Source: a virus
Direction: 5' to 3' (one strand)
Virus record (IMG/VR): IMGVR_UViG_3300044998_000778
Location: 1-43,148 of that record
Length of the DNA: 43,148 bases
Under the pieces are notes generated by a model. The model was not told where the DNA came from. It saw only the letters and a list, made by a program, of their open reading frames with translations, and ran no database searches. Each line of letters starts with the position of its first letter. The stretch's first letter is position 1. This document shows positions 29,853 to 37,985 of the stretch, piece by piece. Both the position numbers and the translations under genes were made by a program.

Positions 29853-30677
29853 GGTGGAACCTCCCGGCGCAGGGGCCGGGTTCTTGTCCTGATCGCTCTC
29901 CTCGGTCTCCTTGGCCTCCGTCTTGGCCTTGATCGCGGCGATGAGAAGCTCGTAGTCGGAGACGCTGATCGTTCCGGCCTCGATCGCGGCGATGACGGCC
30001 TTCACGCTGGTCGCGACGTCGCCTTCTACGGCCTTGTCGCCGACGTCGTCGCCCTTGTCGCTCTCGAGCTTCTCCCCGGACTTCTCATCGTCGCCGTCCT
30101 TCTCGCCGCCATCCGCTCCCTTGTCGAAGCGGAACATCAGCGCCATCGCGCGTCCGCGGCGGAAGCTCGCCGCCACTGGCGCGTTGGGAGTGACCTCGAC
30201 GCTCCTCGCATCGACAGGAACTCCGTCGATCGACTTCAGGAACAGCATCGGCAGCTCCAAGTACGGGGCCTCGTGATCCAGCAGCGCGAGAGAGTCGATC
30301 GACGGCGTCGCCGCGTCGTAGATCTCCACCGAGCGCCACGGCAGGCGCTTCTGGGTGACGTCCACGGCAACCACGCCGTTGGTCAGCACAAGGTCGGCAA
30401 ACACCGCCATGCGCTCTTCGCCGTGGAACATGATCGGGGCCGCATGCGTGATCCGGAAGAATCCCGCAGCGACCACGCCATCATCGCCGTGATGGCGGAC
30501 GTGCAGCGGCGGCAGGTAGCCCTCGGCGGCCCGATCCTTGGCGTGCTGCACAGCGGCCTTGATCCAGTCCGCGTCGAACTTGTGCTCGCCACGCTCGCAC
30601 TCGACGAAGATCGGCACCCCTGCGATCACCATGCCGTCGGGCGTCGTCTTGGCGTCGTATCCAAGCATCGTGGCCAC
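29379..30677 (-). CDS. Mu gpI-like prohead protease/scaffold fusion
   Basis: The 432-residue product has an N-terminal domain (residues ~1-175) with the sequence style of Mu gpI-type head maturation proteases, such as VDVTQKRLPWRSVEIYDAA. After an acidic Lys/Glu/Asp linker (~185-260) comes a helical scaffold domain. A second ATG inside the gene at 29852 with a strong GGGAGG site would make the scaffold alone (157 residues). This nested arrangement is known for Mu gpI/gpZ and lambda C/Nu3. The start is GTG 30677 or ATG 30668. Confidence 0.6.
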   Translation of the reverse strand: MATMLGYDAKTTPDGMVIAGVPIFVECERGEHKFDADWIKAAVQHAKDRAAEGYLPPLHVRHHGDDGVVAAGFFRITHAAPIMFHGEERMAVFADLVLTNGVVAVDVTQKRLPWRSVEIYDAATPSIDSLALLDHEAPYLELPMLFLKSIDGVPVDARSVEVTPNAPVAASFRRGRAMALMFRFDKGADGGEKDGDDEKSGEKLESDKGDDVGDKAVEGDVATSVKAVIAAIEAGTISVSDYELLIAAIKAKTEAKETEESDQDKNPAPAPGGSTMSKNTEIAALRGEIDGLKAELAAQKAEAETAKAVDGAMQRLSRKPLGANLREQLTAFCKAHGLAAFEAYVAGIEKSVGDAPEHFGRSRGHSGATHSQEVLRYQKDGPASLERAAQLSRTHAALVRAGLARWSEEEFLRINMGLVPSVGDEQDKNGDE

Positions 30678-30719
30678 AGCATGCCGGAACCGCCGTCGCA
30701 GGCCGTCGCACTTGCTACG

Positions 30720-30938
30720 CTACTCGTCGCCGGCAAGCTCCATGTCGTCGATCAGCCGCTCGATGCACTCCATGGTCGCCAGCGACGGCCTCGAGACGTG
30801 TCCGTGCAGCATCCGGCTGAGGGTCGACCGATGCACTGGGATCCGCGACGCGAGTTCGGAGACTCCGACCCTCCGGGCAAAGGCCTGCAGCTTCGCCCGC
30901 AGCTCCGGTCGCAGCCCAGAGTCGTCCGCGTCCTTCAT
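30720..30938 (-). CDS. Small HTH protein within the head operon
   Basis: A 72-residue protein with an XRE-like helix-turn-helix (FARRVGVSELASRIPVHRST followed by LSRMLHGHVS, residues ~19-48). The ATG at 30938 overlaps the upstream stop. A DNA-binding regulator inside a late head operon is unusual. Confidence 0.6.
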   Translation of the reverse strand: MKDADDSGLRPELRAKLQAFARRVGVSELASRIPVHRSTLSRMLHGHVSRPSLATMECIERLIDDMELAGDE

Positions 30939-31435
30939 GGGTCGATGCCGATCCGCACCAGGACAATGCCGGCTTCCGTCGGTGCCAGCTCGCCCTCGGT
31001 GAGCAGCACGCCGTAGAGCGCGCCGTCGGACGACAGGAACGGAAGGCGCAGCGTCCCGGCGTCGTAGAGCCACACGTCGGTCGCCATCTCCTTCTTGGCG
31101 CTTCCAGGAAGCGGGATCCGACCGACGAGGCTGCTGCCCATGTCCATGTCGAAGGCGAGCGCAGCGTTGTCCTCGGGAGCCGGCAAGGGGCAGGCGTCGA
31201 ACAGCAGCAGCGCAAGGTCTCCAGTGGTCTCCGCCTCGATGAGCACCTTCGCCGAGGTGACAGTGCCGCCGCTGCCGCACTCGCGGAATCGAAGGACGCT
31301 CCCCGCAGTCGTTCCGATGACGTCGCCGGCGGCGTACGCGTCGTCCGTATCCGGCCGCTGGAACTTCACGGTGCTGACGCTGCGGCGCTGCGTCCTCTGA
31401 CGAGACCGCTTGATGAACAGGTTCGGAGCGATCAC
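30935..31435 (-). CDS. Hypothetical head-region protein
   Basis: A 166-residue protein starting at GTG 31435, overlapping the TGA of the preceding gene. It is beta-rich with Val, Leu and Thr; the N-terminus is basic (FIKRSRQRTQRRS) and the C-terminus resembles an OB- or jelly-roll-type segment. No known family is recognised. The apparent longer upstream frame is a shadow. Confidence 0.55.
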   Translation of the reverse strand: MIAPNLFIKRSRQRTQRRSVSTVKFQRPDTDDAYAAGDVIGTTAGSVLRFRECGSGGTVTSAKVLIEAETTGDLALLLFDACPLPAPEDNAALAFDMDMGSSLVGRIPLPGSAKKEMATDVWLYDAGTLRLPFLSSDGALYGVLLTEGELAPTEAGIVLVRIGIDP

Positions 31436-32181
31436 AGGCACCTCCCGCAGTAGTAGTCGATCCCGATCATGGTCGGGTACGGGGACTCGGAGTTCGGCAG
31501 ACCGGACCCGAACGTCCAGCCGACGGCAGAGAACGCGAAGTCGGGCTCTTCCCAGCGCACCTTGTAGAGGGCGCCGCAGTTCACCTGGATCACTGCATCC
31601 TGCTCGTAGTCCCACATCCACAGGAAGTTCGTGCCGACGCCGGTGAGTTCCTTGCGCGCCTGGCTCGGCTGGCACAGTCCCGACGAGACAGGCGTCGTGA
31701 TGCTCAGGGCCGGCGGCGTGAACGGCGGCGTGGTCTGGCCGAGGGTGCCGTCGGTCATCCCTGTCCACACCATGCGCAGGCGCAGCTCGCAGGGCGTCTT
31801 CTGCTCGCAGTCCGATCCTGGCTTGTGGCACTCGCCAGAGTAGACCCACCAGAACATCTTGCGCAGCGAGACGGTCATCGAGTTCGCGCCGTTGGTGCCG
31901 ACCCGACCTGGCCATGATGGATCCTCGGGATCCACCATCGGGGCTTGCACGACCCCGGATGACGGCTGCGGCTGCTGGTTCGGCTGTCCGGCGATCGGCA
32001 TATGCCGAACTTGCTGGCCGTCGATCGTCAGGTAGCCGGCAGCGCAACCGCGGCACGTCGACCGCAGGTGCGTCTGAAGTAGCGCAGCACTCGGCTGCTC
32101 GTCTGGTGGCACGCTTGCCGGGACCCCATCCGCGATGGTCTTCGGCCAGATGGGCGCAACGTCATCACTGCCGTCAGTCAT
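31432..32181 (-). CDS. Cysteine-containing hypothetical protein
   Basis: A 249-residue protein with about ten cysteines, including a CRGC pair near residue 44 and a final CGRC, so metal binding is possible. Aromatic and Gly-rich in its second half. Located between the gpF-like gene and another unknown gene; role unknown. Confidence 0.55.
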   Translation of the reverse strand: MTDGSDDVAPIWPKTIADGVPASVPPDEQPSAALLQTHLRSTCRGCAAGYLTIDGQQVRHMPIAGQPNQQPQPSSGVVQAPMVDPEDPSWPGRVGTNGANSMTVSLRKMFWWVYSGECHKPGSDCEQKTPCELRLRMVWTGMTDGTLGQTTPPFTPPALSITTPVSSGLCQPSQARKELTGVGTNFLWMWDYEQDAVIQVNCGALYKVRWEEPDFAFSAVGWTFGSGLPNSESPYPTMIGIDYYCGRCL

Positions 32182-33029
32182 GGTCGGAATCCTTCGTCTG
32201 GTCCAGCTCCTGCGGGGATCTGCATCTCGAGGACGCCGCCGTCAGGTCGGAGACGCCCCATGCGCCGCAGTTCCGGGCGCGTGACATGCTCGATGCGACA
32301 GCGGCAGTTGTAGCCAAGAGGCGGCTTCATCCGCTGCCAGTCCGGGTTGTCGACGCTGAGGACGAGACCGTCCGCTGCTGCGTGGTTCGGCCGGGTGTCT
32401 GAGTCGAGCACCGCAACGAACCTCAAGGCGGGGATCACGCCACGGATGTCCGGATCTCTCGCCTGCTCGATCCTGGCCGTGCTGGTGGCCGTAGCGATGT
32501 TGGTTCGGACGCAAAGGGCCGCGTAGGCCTGCGTCCATTCCGCAGCCTTCTTGCGGATCTTGCGCACAGCGTCTCGCACGATCCGACCGGCTTCCACCTC
32601 TGCCCAGCCTTCGCGTACGGCGTCCGCGATGAGGGCTTGAACGCGCTCGGTCACGACCATCGAGGCGCTGCGCGCGAACCCGATGACGTGCTCTCGGGAG
32701 TACAGGCGGGCAATGATCCGGGAGGCCCTTTCGGCAGCATCCCTCACGACGACCGGAGCCCGGCTCGTCAGGTCGGCCGCGGCATCTTCAAGCGCGACCG
32801 GAGCCAGCGCGAACCTCTCTCCGTCTCCAAGCAACCGCGCGGCGGTCCGCAACACAGACAGGGCCGTCGTTGCATGGGACCGCACCATCACGTCGCGCAT
32901 CGCTTCCGCCAGGCGGGCGGTCGAGGCCTCTGCGCCATCCAGGTCGCCGACCGCCTGCATGGCCAGCATGTCGCCGATCGCCTCCGCGTAGGCCTGGATC
33001 GCGCTCTGCGGCTCTGCGGCTACGCTCAT
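32178..33029 (-). CDS. Head morphogenesis protein (Mu gpF-like)
   Basis: The 283-residue product has a C-terminal LDSDTRPNHAAADG segment and PPLGYNCRCRIEHV, the hallmark pattern of Mu gpF / SPP1 gp7-type minor head proteins. The first part is helical. It overlaps the portal gene by 4 bases, the usual neighbourhood of this family. Confidence 0.8.
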   Translation of the reverse strand: MSVAAEPQSAIQAYAEAIGDMLAMQAVGDLDGAEASTARLAEAMRDVMVRSHATTALSVLRTAARLLGDGERFALAPVALEDAAADLTSRAPVVVRDAAERASRIIARLYSREHVIGFARSASMVVTERVQALIADAVREGWAEVEAGRIVRDAVRKIRKKAAEWTQAYAALCVRTNIATATSTARIEQARDPDIRGVIPALRFVAVLDSDTRPNHAAADGLVLSVDNPDWQRMKPPLGYNCRCRIEHVTRPELRRMGRLRPDGGVLEMQIPAGAGPDEGFRP

Positions 33030-34411
33030 GGCCCGAGGCCGGGAAGTCCAGAGCCAGCCGGCAGGCCCGGCAGGCCCGGCAGGCCCATGCCCGGCAGCCC
33101 CATGCCGATGGGGTCGGCACCGGCCGGCGTCGATCGCGGCTGCAGAACCTCGTCGTCGGGGCCGGGCCGGCGGAACCCGATGTGCTCGTAGACCTCGTCG
33201 AGCGCCAGCGGCAAGCCCATCCGGCTCGCGGCCTCGGCGACAGCAACGCGCACCTGAGGATCAAGGTGCTTCTCCTGCCGGATGTTGAACCGCGGGCGAT
33301 CCTCGGCGATGCCCAGATCGACCATGTTCGCCCAGTTGTGGAACCAGATCGCGCCGATCAGGTGCGTCGTCAGGCTCTCCTCCAGGCTCTCACGATCGAA
33401 CTGGATCAGCGCCTCGGTGCTGTTCTCCTGCACCTCTGCCAAGGCGTAGCTGCCGCCCTTGTTCGCTGCGGTCGTGATGTTCGCGCCGAGGATCAGCGTG
33501 TGGATCGTCGTGCGCAGCTCGTCGCGGATGTCGCGCAGGAGCGCGTGCCCTTCGCCGCTCGCCTGGATCACCTCGACCTGGTCGGTCTTGTCGTAGACGA
33601 GGACGTGCTTGGACCGCAGGCGCTCCAGCACCTTCTGCCAGTCCCGGATCAGCTTCTCGTTCGGCAGGCCAGTTGCGGCATCCCTCGCGCCGTCGACCTT
33701 CGCGGCGACGATGCCTTGAGCCAGGCGCTCGCAGGCCGCGAGCGATTCCGCGAACACGTGCTCTTTGGCGTACCACCACCAGCCGAGCGCGTCGAGCAGA
33801 CCGCGGCCGTAGCCCAGCGAGCCCTGCTCGTCCTGGTAGGTGTGCTCGATCACGTCGATGGACTCTTCGACCGTCTCATCGACCCACTGACCGACGCCGA
33901 TGTCGAACCGCTGCCAGGTGGCATGCACCCGCTGTCCGTCGTGGTGCGGGACGATGCGCCGCATGCGCTTGTCGATGTCTTCGAGCCGCACCGGGATCCA
34001 CCACGTCCTCGGCTTGCCGTCGCCGATGCTGAGCGTTGCGGTCTCGGCATGAATGCGGGCGAACCTCTGGCCGTGCAGGAACGCGCCGGCGAGCTGCAGC
34101 CGCGCCTCGGTGAACCGTTGGATGCGCGACAGCAGCGGGCCGCAGACGGCGCGGGCAAGCCGGGCGCGATCCGCGTCCCGGTGGTAGGGATCCTGCACGA
34201 GGTCCCACTGCCTGCCGGCGATCAGGTGCTTGCGGAAGTTGACGGCATGCGCGATGTCGGCGTCGCGCAGCATCTTCTCGAGCACGTCCGGGTCGCGCGC
34301 CTGCCAGACCGAGGGGTCGTAGAGCTGGACGCCGCTCCTGTAGGCGCTGTAGAGCGCGCGGACGTAAAGCTCGCGCGCCTGCGAACGGCCGTGCATCAGC
34401 TCTGATGCCAT
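33026..34411 (-). CDS. Portal protein (Mu gp29-like, DUF935)
   Basis: The 461-residue protein matches the DUF935/Mu gp29-like portal pattern: residues ~25-75 with DPDVLEKMLRDADIAHAVNFRK, and a central YQDEQGSLGYGRGLLDALGWWW. The last ~25 residues are a repeated GLPG/GMGLPG tract. The portal forms the DNA entry ring. A promoter-like TTGCGC / 17 bp / TAGGGT lies upstream inside the terminase gene (34422-34450). Confidence 0.8.
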   Translation of the reverse strand: MASELMHGRSQARELYVRALYSAYRSGVQLYDPSVWQARDPDVLEKMLRDADIAHAVNFRKHLIAGRQWDLVQDPYHRDADRARLARAVCGPLLSRIQRFTEARLQLAGAFLHGQRFARIHAETATLSIGDGKPRTWWIPVRLEDIDKRMRRIVPHHDGQRVHATWQRFDIGVGQWVDETVEESIDVIEHTYQDEQGSLGYGRGLLDALGWWWYAKEHVFAESLAACERLAQGIVAAKVDGARDAATGLPNEKLIRDWQKVLERLRSKHVLVYDKTDQVEVIQASGEGHALLRDIRDELRTTIHTLILGANITTAANKGGSYALAEVQENSTEALIQFDRESLEESLTTHLIGAIWFHNWANMVDLGIAEDRPRFNIRQEKHLDPQVRVAVAEAASRMGLPLALDEVYEHIGFRRPGPDDEVLQPRSTPAGADPIGMGLPGMGLPGLPGLPAGSGLPGLGP

Positions 34412-34421
34412 GCCGCGCCAG

Positions 34422-34450
34422 ACCCTACCACGCTCGGTTCAGTGGCGCAA
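34422..34450 (-). promoter_or_regulatory. Putative promoter upstream of the portal gene
   Basis: TTGCGC (34445-34450), a 17 bp spacer and TAGGGT (34422-34427), 10 nt before the ATG at 34411. It lies at the 3' end of the terminase gene. Weak boxes; support comes from the similarity to the other candidates. Confidence 0.3.
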
Positions 34451-37153
34451 GAGGTGCGCCCGGCCATCGTCCTCCTCCTCGTCCCGCTCCTCCGGGTGGA
34501 TGTCATGGTCTGATGCGGGTCGGTTCGCGCGCGCTTCGACGAGCGGCGCTGTGGCAAAGCCGCGTGTCGCGAGCCATGCCCATGCTCCGGACGTCGCGTC
34601 GACGAGGTCGCACGTCGCTGCGTCGGGAAACCCTTCGACCTCGTCGAGGAAGGCCTGCGTCCAAGGGCCACTGAACAGGCGGATGCCGTCGCGCTGATCG
34701 CTGGGAGACCTGCCGGCGTCCACGCCCCACCATACGGACCCGTTGTTCGGCCCTTCGCCGCGGCGCTGGTAGCCTCGCTCCAGGCACGAGGCTACCGGGT
34801 CGGCCCGGCCAGCCTTGGCGCTGTCGCTCGATCGGTTGTGTTGGAGCATGGGGTTGTCGCCGAGGCCGTCCTGCGGCCTCGCGCCGACTACCCGGTAGCC
34901 CTTCTCCCGCAGCCGGCGCTCGATGGCGAGGAACTGCGCGATGCCGCCGCTGCCGCCCTCGATCTCGAGGCCGACGGTGACGTGGTGTCCGTCGGTCTGC
35001 GCCTGCTGCACGATCAGGTCGTCGCGCCGACCTGGCGTAGCCCGGAAGGCGACGGCGTGCTCGATCGCGTACACACCAGACCGGTGGCGGGCCATCAGCA
35101 CGCCGGCCGTCCTGGCGGCATCGGGCCGCTCGGATGCCGCGAGGTCCCACCACCGCACGCGGACGCAATCCGCGAAAGCCCAGCGGTCGCGCTCGGGGTC
35201 CAGGAGCGGGCCGAACCACTCGCGCCGGAAGTAGTCGCCTGGCTCGCGCGCGCTCCAGTCGCCGCGCAGAAGTTGCGCGCGGACCGTGGGATGCAGCCCC
35301 TCAAGGCCGGCGATGTAGGCCGCGCGATCGATGTGCGGGTTGTCCTCGATCCTCGCCGGCACGTACGGATGCTCGGCACGGATGCCTGCCGCCGGGTCTC
35401 CCACGAACCGGGATCGCACCCAGGAATGCCCGGGACCTCCTGGGTTGCTCGTCGAGAGCGTCCGCAGCGGGATCATGCAACCATGCCGGCGGCGGACACG
35501 GGACAGCCCGATGAACCGATACTGCGACTCGCGCGGAAACTGCGTCAGCTCGTCCCACAACGTCGAGTGGAACTCCGCGCCCTGGTACTGCAGGTGGTCG
35601 TGCTCGTGCGCCAGGTAGCCGAACGCCACCTTGGCCCCGGACGGGAACGTGAACGTCTTCGTCGTCCCGTCCCAGGCCACCCCTCGCGGCACCCACCAGG
35701 AGATCGCCCGGTCCATGATCGCCCCAGGCTTCGCAAGCTCCGCGTACGTGCGCCGGAGCACCAGGCATGAGCACTCCGGGTCGTCGACGTACTGCGCCGC
35801 CGCCATCAGCAGGCAGTCGCTGTTGTGGGTCGGGATCAGGTGCTCGCCGGCGAGGAACAGGCGGTCGGGCGACGACACGCGCAGGCACTTCATCGGGCGC
35901 GCCGGCACCCGCTGCGCGTCGACGATGTAGCGGAACTTCGTGGTCCGCCTCGTGCTCATGCGCTGCCGCTCGAGCTTCCGCGGCAGGCGGAACACCGGCA
36001 CGCGGCAGGTCGCGACGACTCGCCATTTCGGACCGATGACGCGGCCATTCAGCTTCGCGACGCCCTCGCGCACTACTGCCTTGTGGCCCAACGATCGCAG
36101 CAGGTGCGAAACCGCTTCCGCGAGCTCCCGATTGGTGTTCGTGAACTCGACGCCGCCGTCGTCAGCGACGCATCCGTCGGTGTCCATCAGCCCCTGCAAC
36201 AGGGCGAGTCGCTGCTCGCGCGAGGCCCACAGGTAGGCATGTGGCACGTGCTTGTTGCCGAACACGCCGAGCGCGCGTAGCTGCTGGCGGAGACCGAGGA
36301 AAGCGTGCGTTGCAGCCTGCCCCGTCGTCTTCGCCTGCACCGCTCCCCGCTGGAAGCCAGCGGCGTCGAACGCGGCCAAGATCTCCGGATCCATCGTGGT
36401 TATGGAGCCCGCGGTAGTGGTGCCGTCGCCGAGCCAGACGCCGAGCAGGTATGGGTCGAGCGGCAGGTCGCGGTGCGGCAGATCCAGCGGCTCGGCCACA
36501 GGAATCGCGTGGTTGGCCCGCCCGCTCGGCGTGCGCAGCGTCGCCACAATCTCCGAGGTCGTGCGAACGGTGCCCGTTGGCAGAGCGCCGCCTGTTCCGG
36601 CCCTCGCCTTGTTCCTCTGGACGATCGATGCGAGGAACGCCGGAGACTTGTTGCCCAACGATCTGCTTGGCCGACGGGCCCGCCGCGCCGCGCGCCACTC
36701 CTCGTCCTTTCTGGTCAGCGCGGAGAGATCCAGAGCGTCGAACGTCAGCCACCGATGGTCGTCGTTGGCGATCAGATCCGAGCCGTCATCGAACGTGAGC
36801 CTCCAAGCCGCCGCGTGCTGAACCTCTGACTCCGCGAGGATCACGTGCGGCTGCCCATCGCGGCCGAGCACGGCGTCGCCGGGCGCCAGGTCGCGCAGCG
36901 GCACGAACCCCGATGGCGTCGGAATCGGCGTGTCGAGGTCGAGCAGCTTCCCCCCTCCGGCAGCCCCGCCGTAGAGCGCCTCGAATACGCGGCTTTCGTC
37001 GCTGCGCAGGTGCAGGCCGAGAAACAGCTGCTGCGTCGCCGTCGGCCAGTGCGGCAGGAACGGGTTGTCTACGATCCCAGGGCAGACCGCCTCGAAGGCC
37101 GCCAGAAGCCTTCGGCGCGCCTCAGCCTCCCGCTCGTCCGTTGGCGTCGTCAT
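34439..37153 (-). CDS. Large terminase subunit interrupted by an intein
   Basis: The ORF can be read as an ATPase/nuclease packaging motor. The P-loop GGAAGGGK-S lies at its start, a Walker B-like STLWDELTQF segment after the intein, and RWWDLAASERPD is the RNase H-like nuclease start. The unspliced product is 904 residues (ATG 37153, AGGAG 10 nt upstream); splicing would give 529. The intein (35822-36946) sits between the Lys and the Ser of the Walker A motif, so the ATPase cannot be active until splicing. The 3' end of the small terminase gene overlaps it. Confidence 0.85.
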   Translation of the reverse strand: MTTPTDEREAEARRRLLAAFEAVCPGIVDNPFLPHWPTATQQLFLGLHLRSDESRVFEALYGGAAGGGKLLDLDTPIPTPSGFVPLRDLAPGDAVLGRDGQPHVILAESEVQHAAAWRLTFDDGSDLIANDDHRWLTFDALDLSALTRKDEEWRAARRARRPSRSLGNKSPAFLASIVQRNKARAGTGGALPTGTVRTTSEIVATLRTPSGRANHAIPVAEPLDLPHRDLPLDPYLLGVWLGDGTTTAGSITTMDPEILAAFDAAGFQRGAVQAKTTGQAATHAFLGLRQQLRALGVFGNKHVPHAYLWASREQRLALLQGLMDTDGCVADDGGVEFTNTNRELAEAVSHLLRSLGHKAVVREGVAKLNGRVIGPKWRVVATCRVPVFRLPRKLERQRMSTRRTTKFRYIVDAQRVPARPMKCLRVSSPDRLFLAGEHLIPTHNSDCLLMAAAQYVDDPECSCLVLRRTYAELAKPGAIMDRAISWWVPRGVAWDGTTKTFTFPSGAKVAFGYLAHEHDHLQYQGAEFHSTLWDELTQFPRESQYRFIGLSRVRRRHGCMIPLRTLSTSNPGGPGHSWVRSRFVGDPAAGIRAEHPYVPARIEDNPHIDRAAYIAGLEGLHPTVRAQLLRGDWSAREPGDYFRREWFGPLLDPERDRWAFADCVRVRWWDLAASERPDAARTAGVLMARHRSGVYAIEHAVAFRATPGRRDDLIVQQAQTDGHHVTVGLEIEGGSGGIAQFLAIERRLREKGYRVVGARPQDGLGDNPMLQHNRSSDSAKAGRADPVASCLERGYQRRGEGPNNGSVWWGVDAGRSPSDQRDGIRLFSGPWTQAFLDEVEGFPDAATCDLVDATSGAWAWLATRGFATAPLVEARANRPASDHDIHPEERDEEEDDGRAHLLRH
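35822..36946 (-). mobile_element. Intein with LAGLIDADG endonuclease domain, class 3 signature
   Basis: 375 codons between Walker-A Lys and Ser of the terminase. It starts LLDLDTPIPTPSGF, with Leu where classical inteins have Cys/Ser, and ends IPTHN followed by Ser. Block B has NDDHRW (Trp two after His), block F has KCLRVSSPDRLFLAG (Cys where class 1 inteins usually have Asp), and block G has PTHN (Thr). This is the Trp-Cys-Thr set that defines class 3 inteins, which splice by a Cys in block F. Two LAGLIDADG-type motifs (LLGVWLGDG and LLQGLMDTDG) show a homing endonuclease, likely active. P-loop insertion in a terminase is a known homing site type. Confidence 0.8.
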
Positions 37154-37505
37154 CGGCCAACAGCTCCTCGCCAAGGGCGGAGAGCCGACGGATGCCGTCG
37201 AGCAGCTCGCCGCGATCGGGGACTGGAGGACCGGCAGGCTCCTGGGTCACGTGCAGGCGATCGGGCTCGGTGTCGCATAGCCTGTCCAGTAGCAGCTTTG
37301 CCGCATGCACGTCGCCCTTGAGGGCCGCCTTGAGGATGGCCCCGAAGATCGTCCAGATCGTCTTCGCCAGGTCGACGTCGGCCTTCGCGGCCGCGTCGAT
37401 GATGATCCGGCGGAAGTCGAAGCCTCGGGCGCGCCCGTTCGGGTTGCCGGTGCTACCGGGGAGCCAGCGTCCGCGTTCGTCCCGTTGTGGTTTGTAGTCG
37501 TGCAT
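37122..37505 (-). CDS. Small terminase-like protein (DUF5681-type N-terminus)
   Basis: The 127-residue protein has the N-terminal RGRWLPGSTGNPNGRARGF motif of DUF5681, a domain common in phage genes just before the large terminase. The rest is helical. The position directly upstream of the large terminase, with overlap, supports a small-terminase role (packaging-site recognition), though the fold cannot be confirmed. Confidence 0.6.
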   Translation of the reverse strand: MHDYKPQRDERGRWLPGSTGNPNGRARGFDFRRIIIDAAAKADVDLAKTIWTIFGAILKAALKGDVHAAKLLLDRLCDTEPDRLHVTQEPAGPPVPDRGELLDGIRRLSALGEELLADDDANGRAGG

Positions 37506-37516
37506 CGCCGTGCTTG

Positions 37517-37951
37517 TCAGGGAGCATCATGGACCGGCACAGGCCATAGCCCGAGCCTTCCGCGGCATCGGATAGGCTGCTCTAACTTGCGTGCGTTCCG
37601 CAAGATCCATCCGACTGGGCCAAGCCAGTATCTGGCATCGAGATCGTTGAGTTCGCGCCTGCTGGTCACGATGTCGACGACGTCAACGGTCGCGATGATG
37701 GCTCCGAGGGTCAGCCTGCTCTCGTCGATGCCGAACCTTCGGCACAAGGCCGTGTCGGGCCTGCAGGAGGCGTGGATGGCGATGCGGAACGGCAGCGACA
37801 GGCGCGGGGCCCATGTCCTGTTCTCGACGGTCTTCTCGCCGTTGGCGATGAGGGAGGCCCATGGCTCGCGGACGCTCAGGGCGTAGGCGAGCGCCGAGGA
37901 AGGCCTGGGATCGAGGCCGATCGCGTCGGTCCCGTGGGGAGTGTTGTCCAT
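37517..37951 (-). CDS. ASCH-domain protein
   Basis: The 144-residue protein has the ASCH start ALSVREPWASLIANGEKTVE followed by NRTWAPR (residues ~22-50). ASCH folds bind RNA or modified nucleosides, and some are N4-acetylcytidine amidohydrolases. A -10-like TAGGAT ends 6 nt before the ATG at 37951, so the message may be leaderless. It lies next to the proposed DNA-modifying ATPase/acetyltransferase. Confidence 0.7.
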   Translation of the reverse strand: MDNTPHGTDAIGLDPRPSSALAYALSVREPWASLIANGEKTVENRTWAPRLSLPFRIAIHASCRPDTALCRRFGIDESRLTLGAIIATVDVVDIVTSRRELNDLDARYWLGPVGWILRNARKLEQPIRCRGRLGLWPVPVHDAP

Positions 37952-37957
37952 GATGCG

Positions 37958-37985
37958 ATCCTACCACGGTGCCTGACGGCGTCGA
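37958..37985 (-). promoter_or_regulatory. Promoter-like site giving a leaderless ASCH transcript
   Basis: TCGACG (37980-37985), a 16 bp spacer and TAGGAT (37958-37963), with 6 nt to the ATG. Confidence 0.35.
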
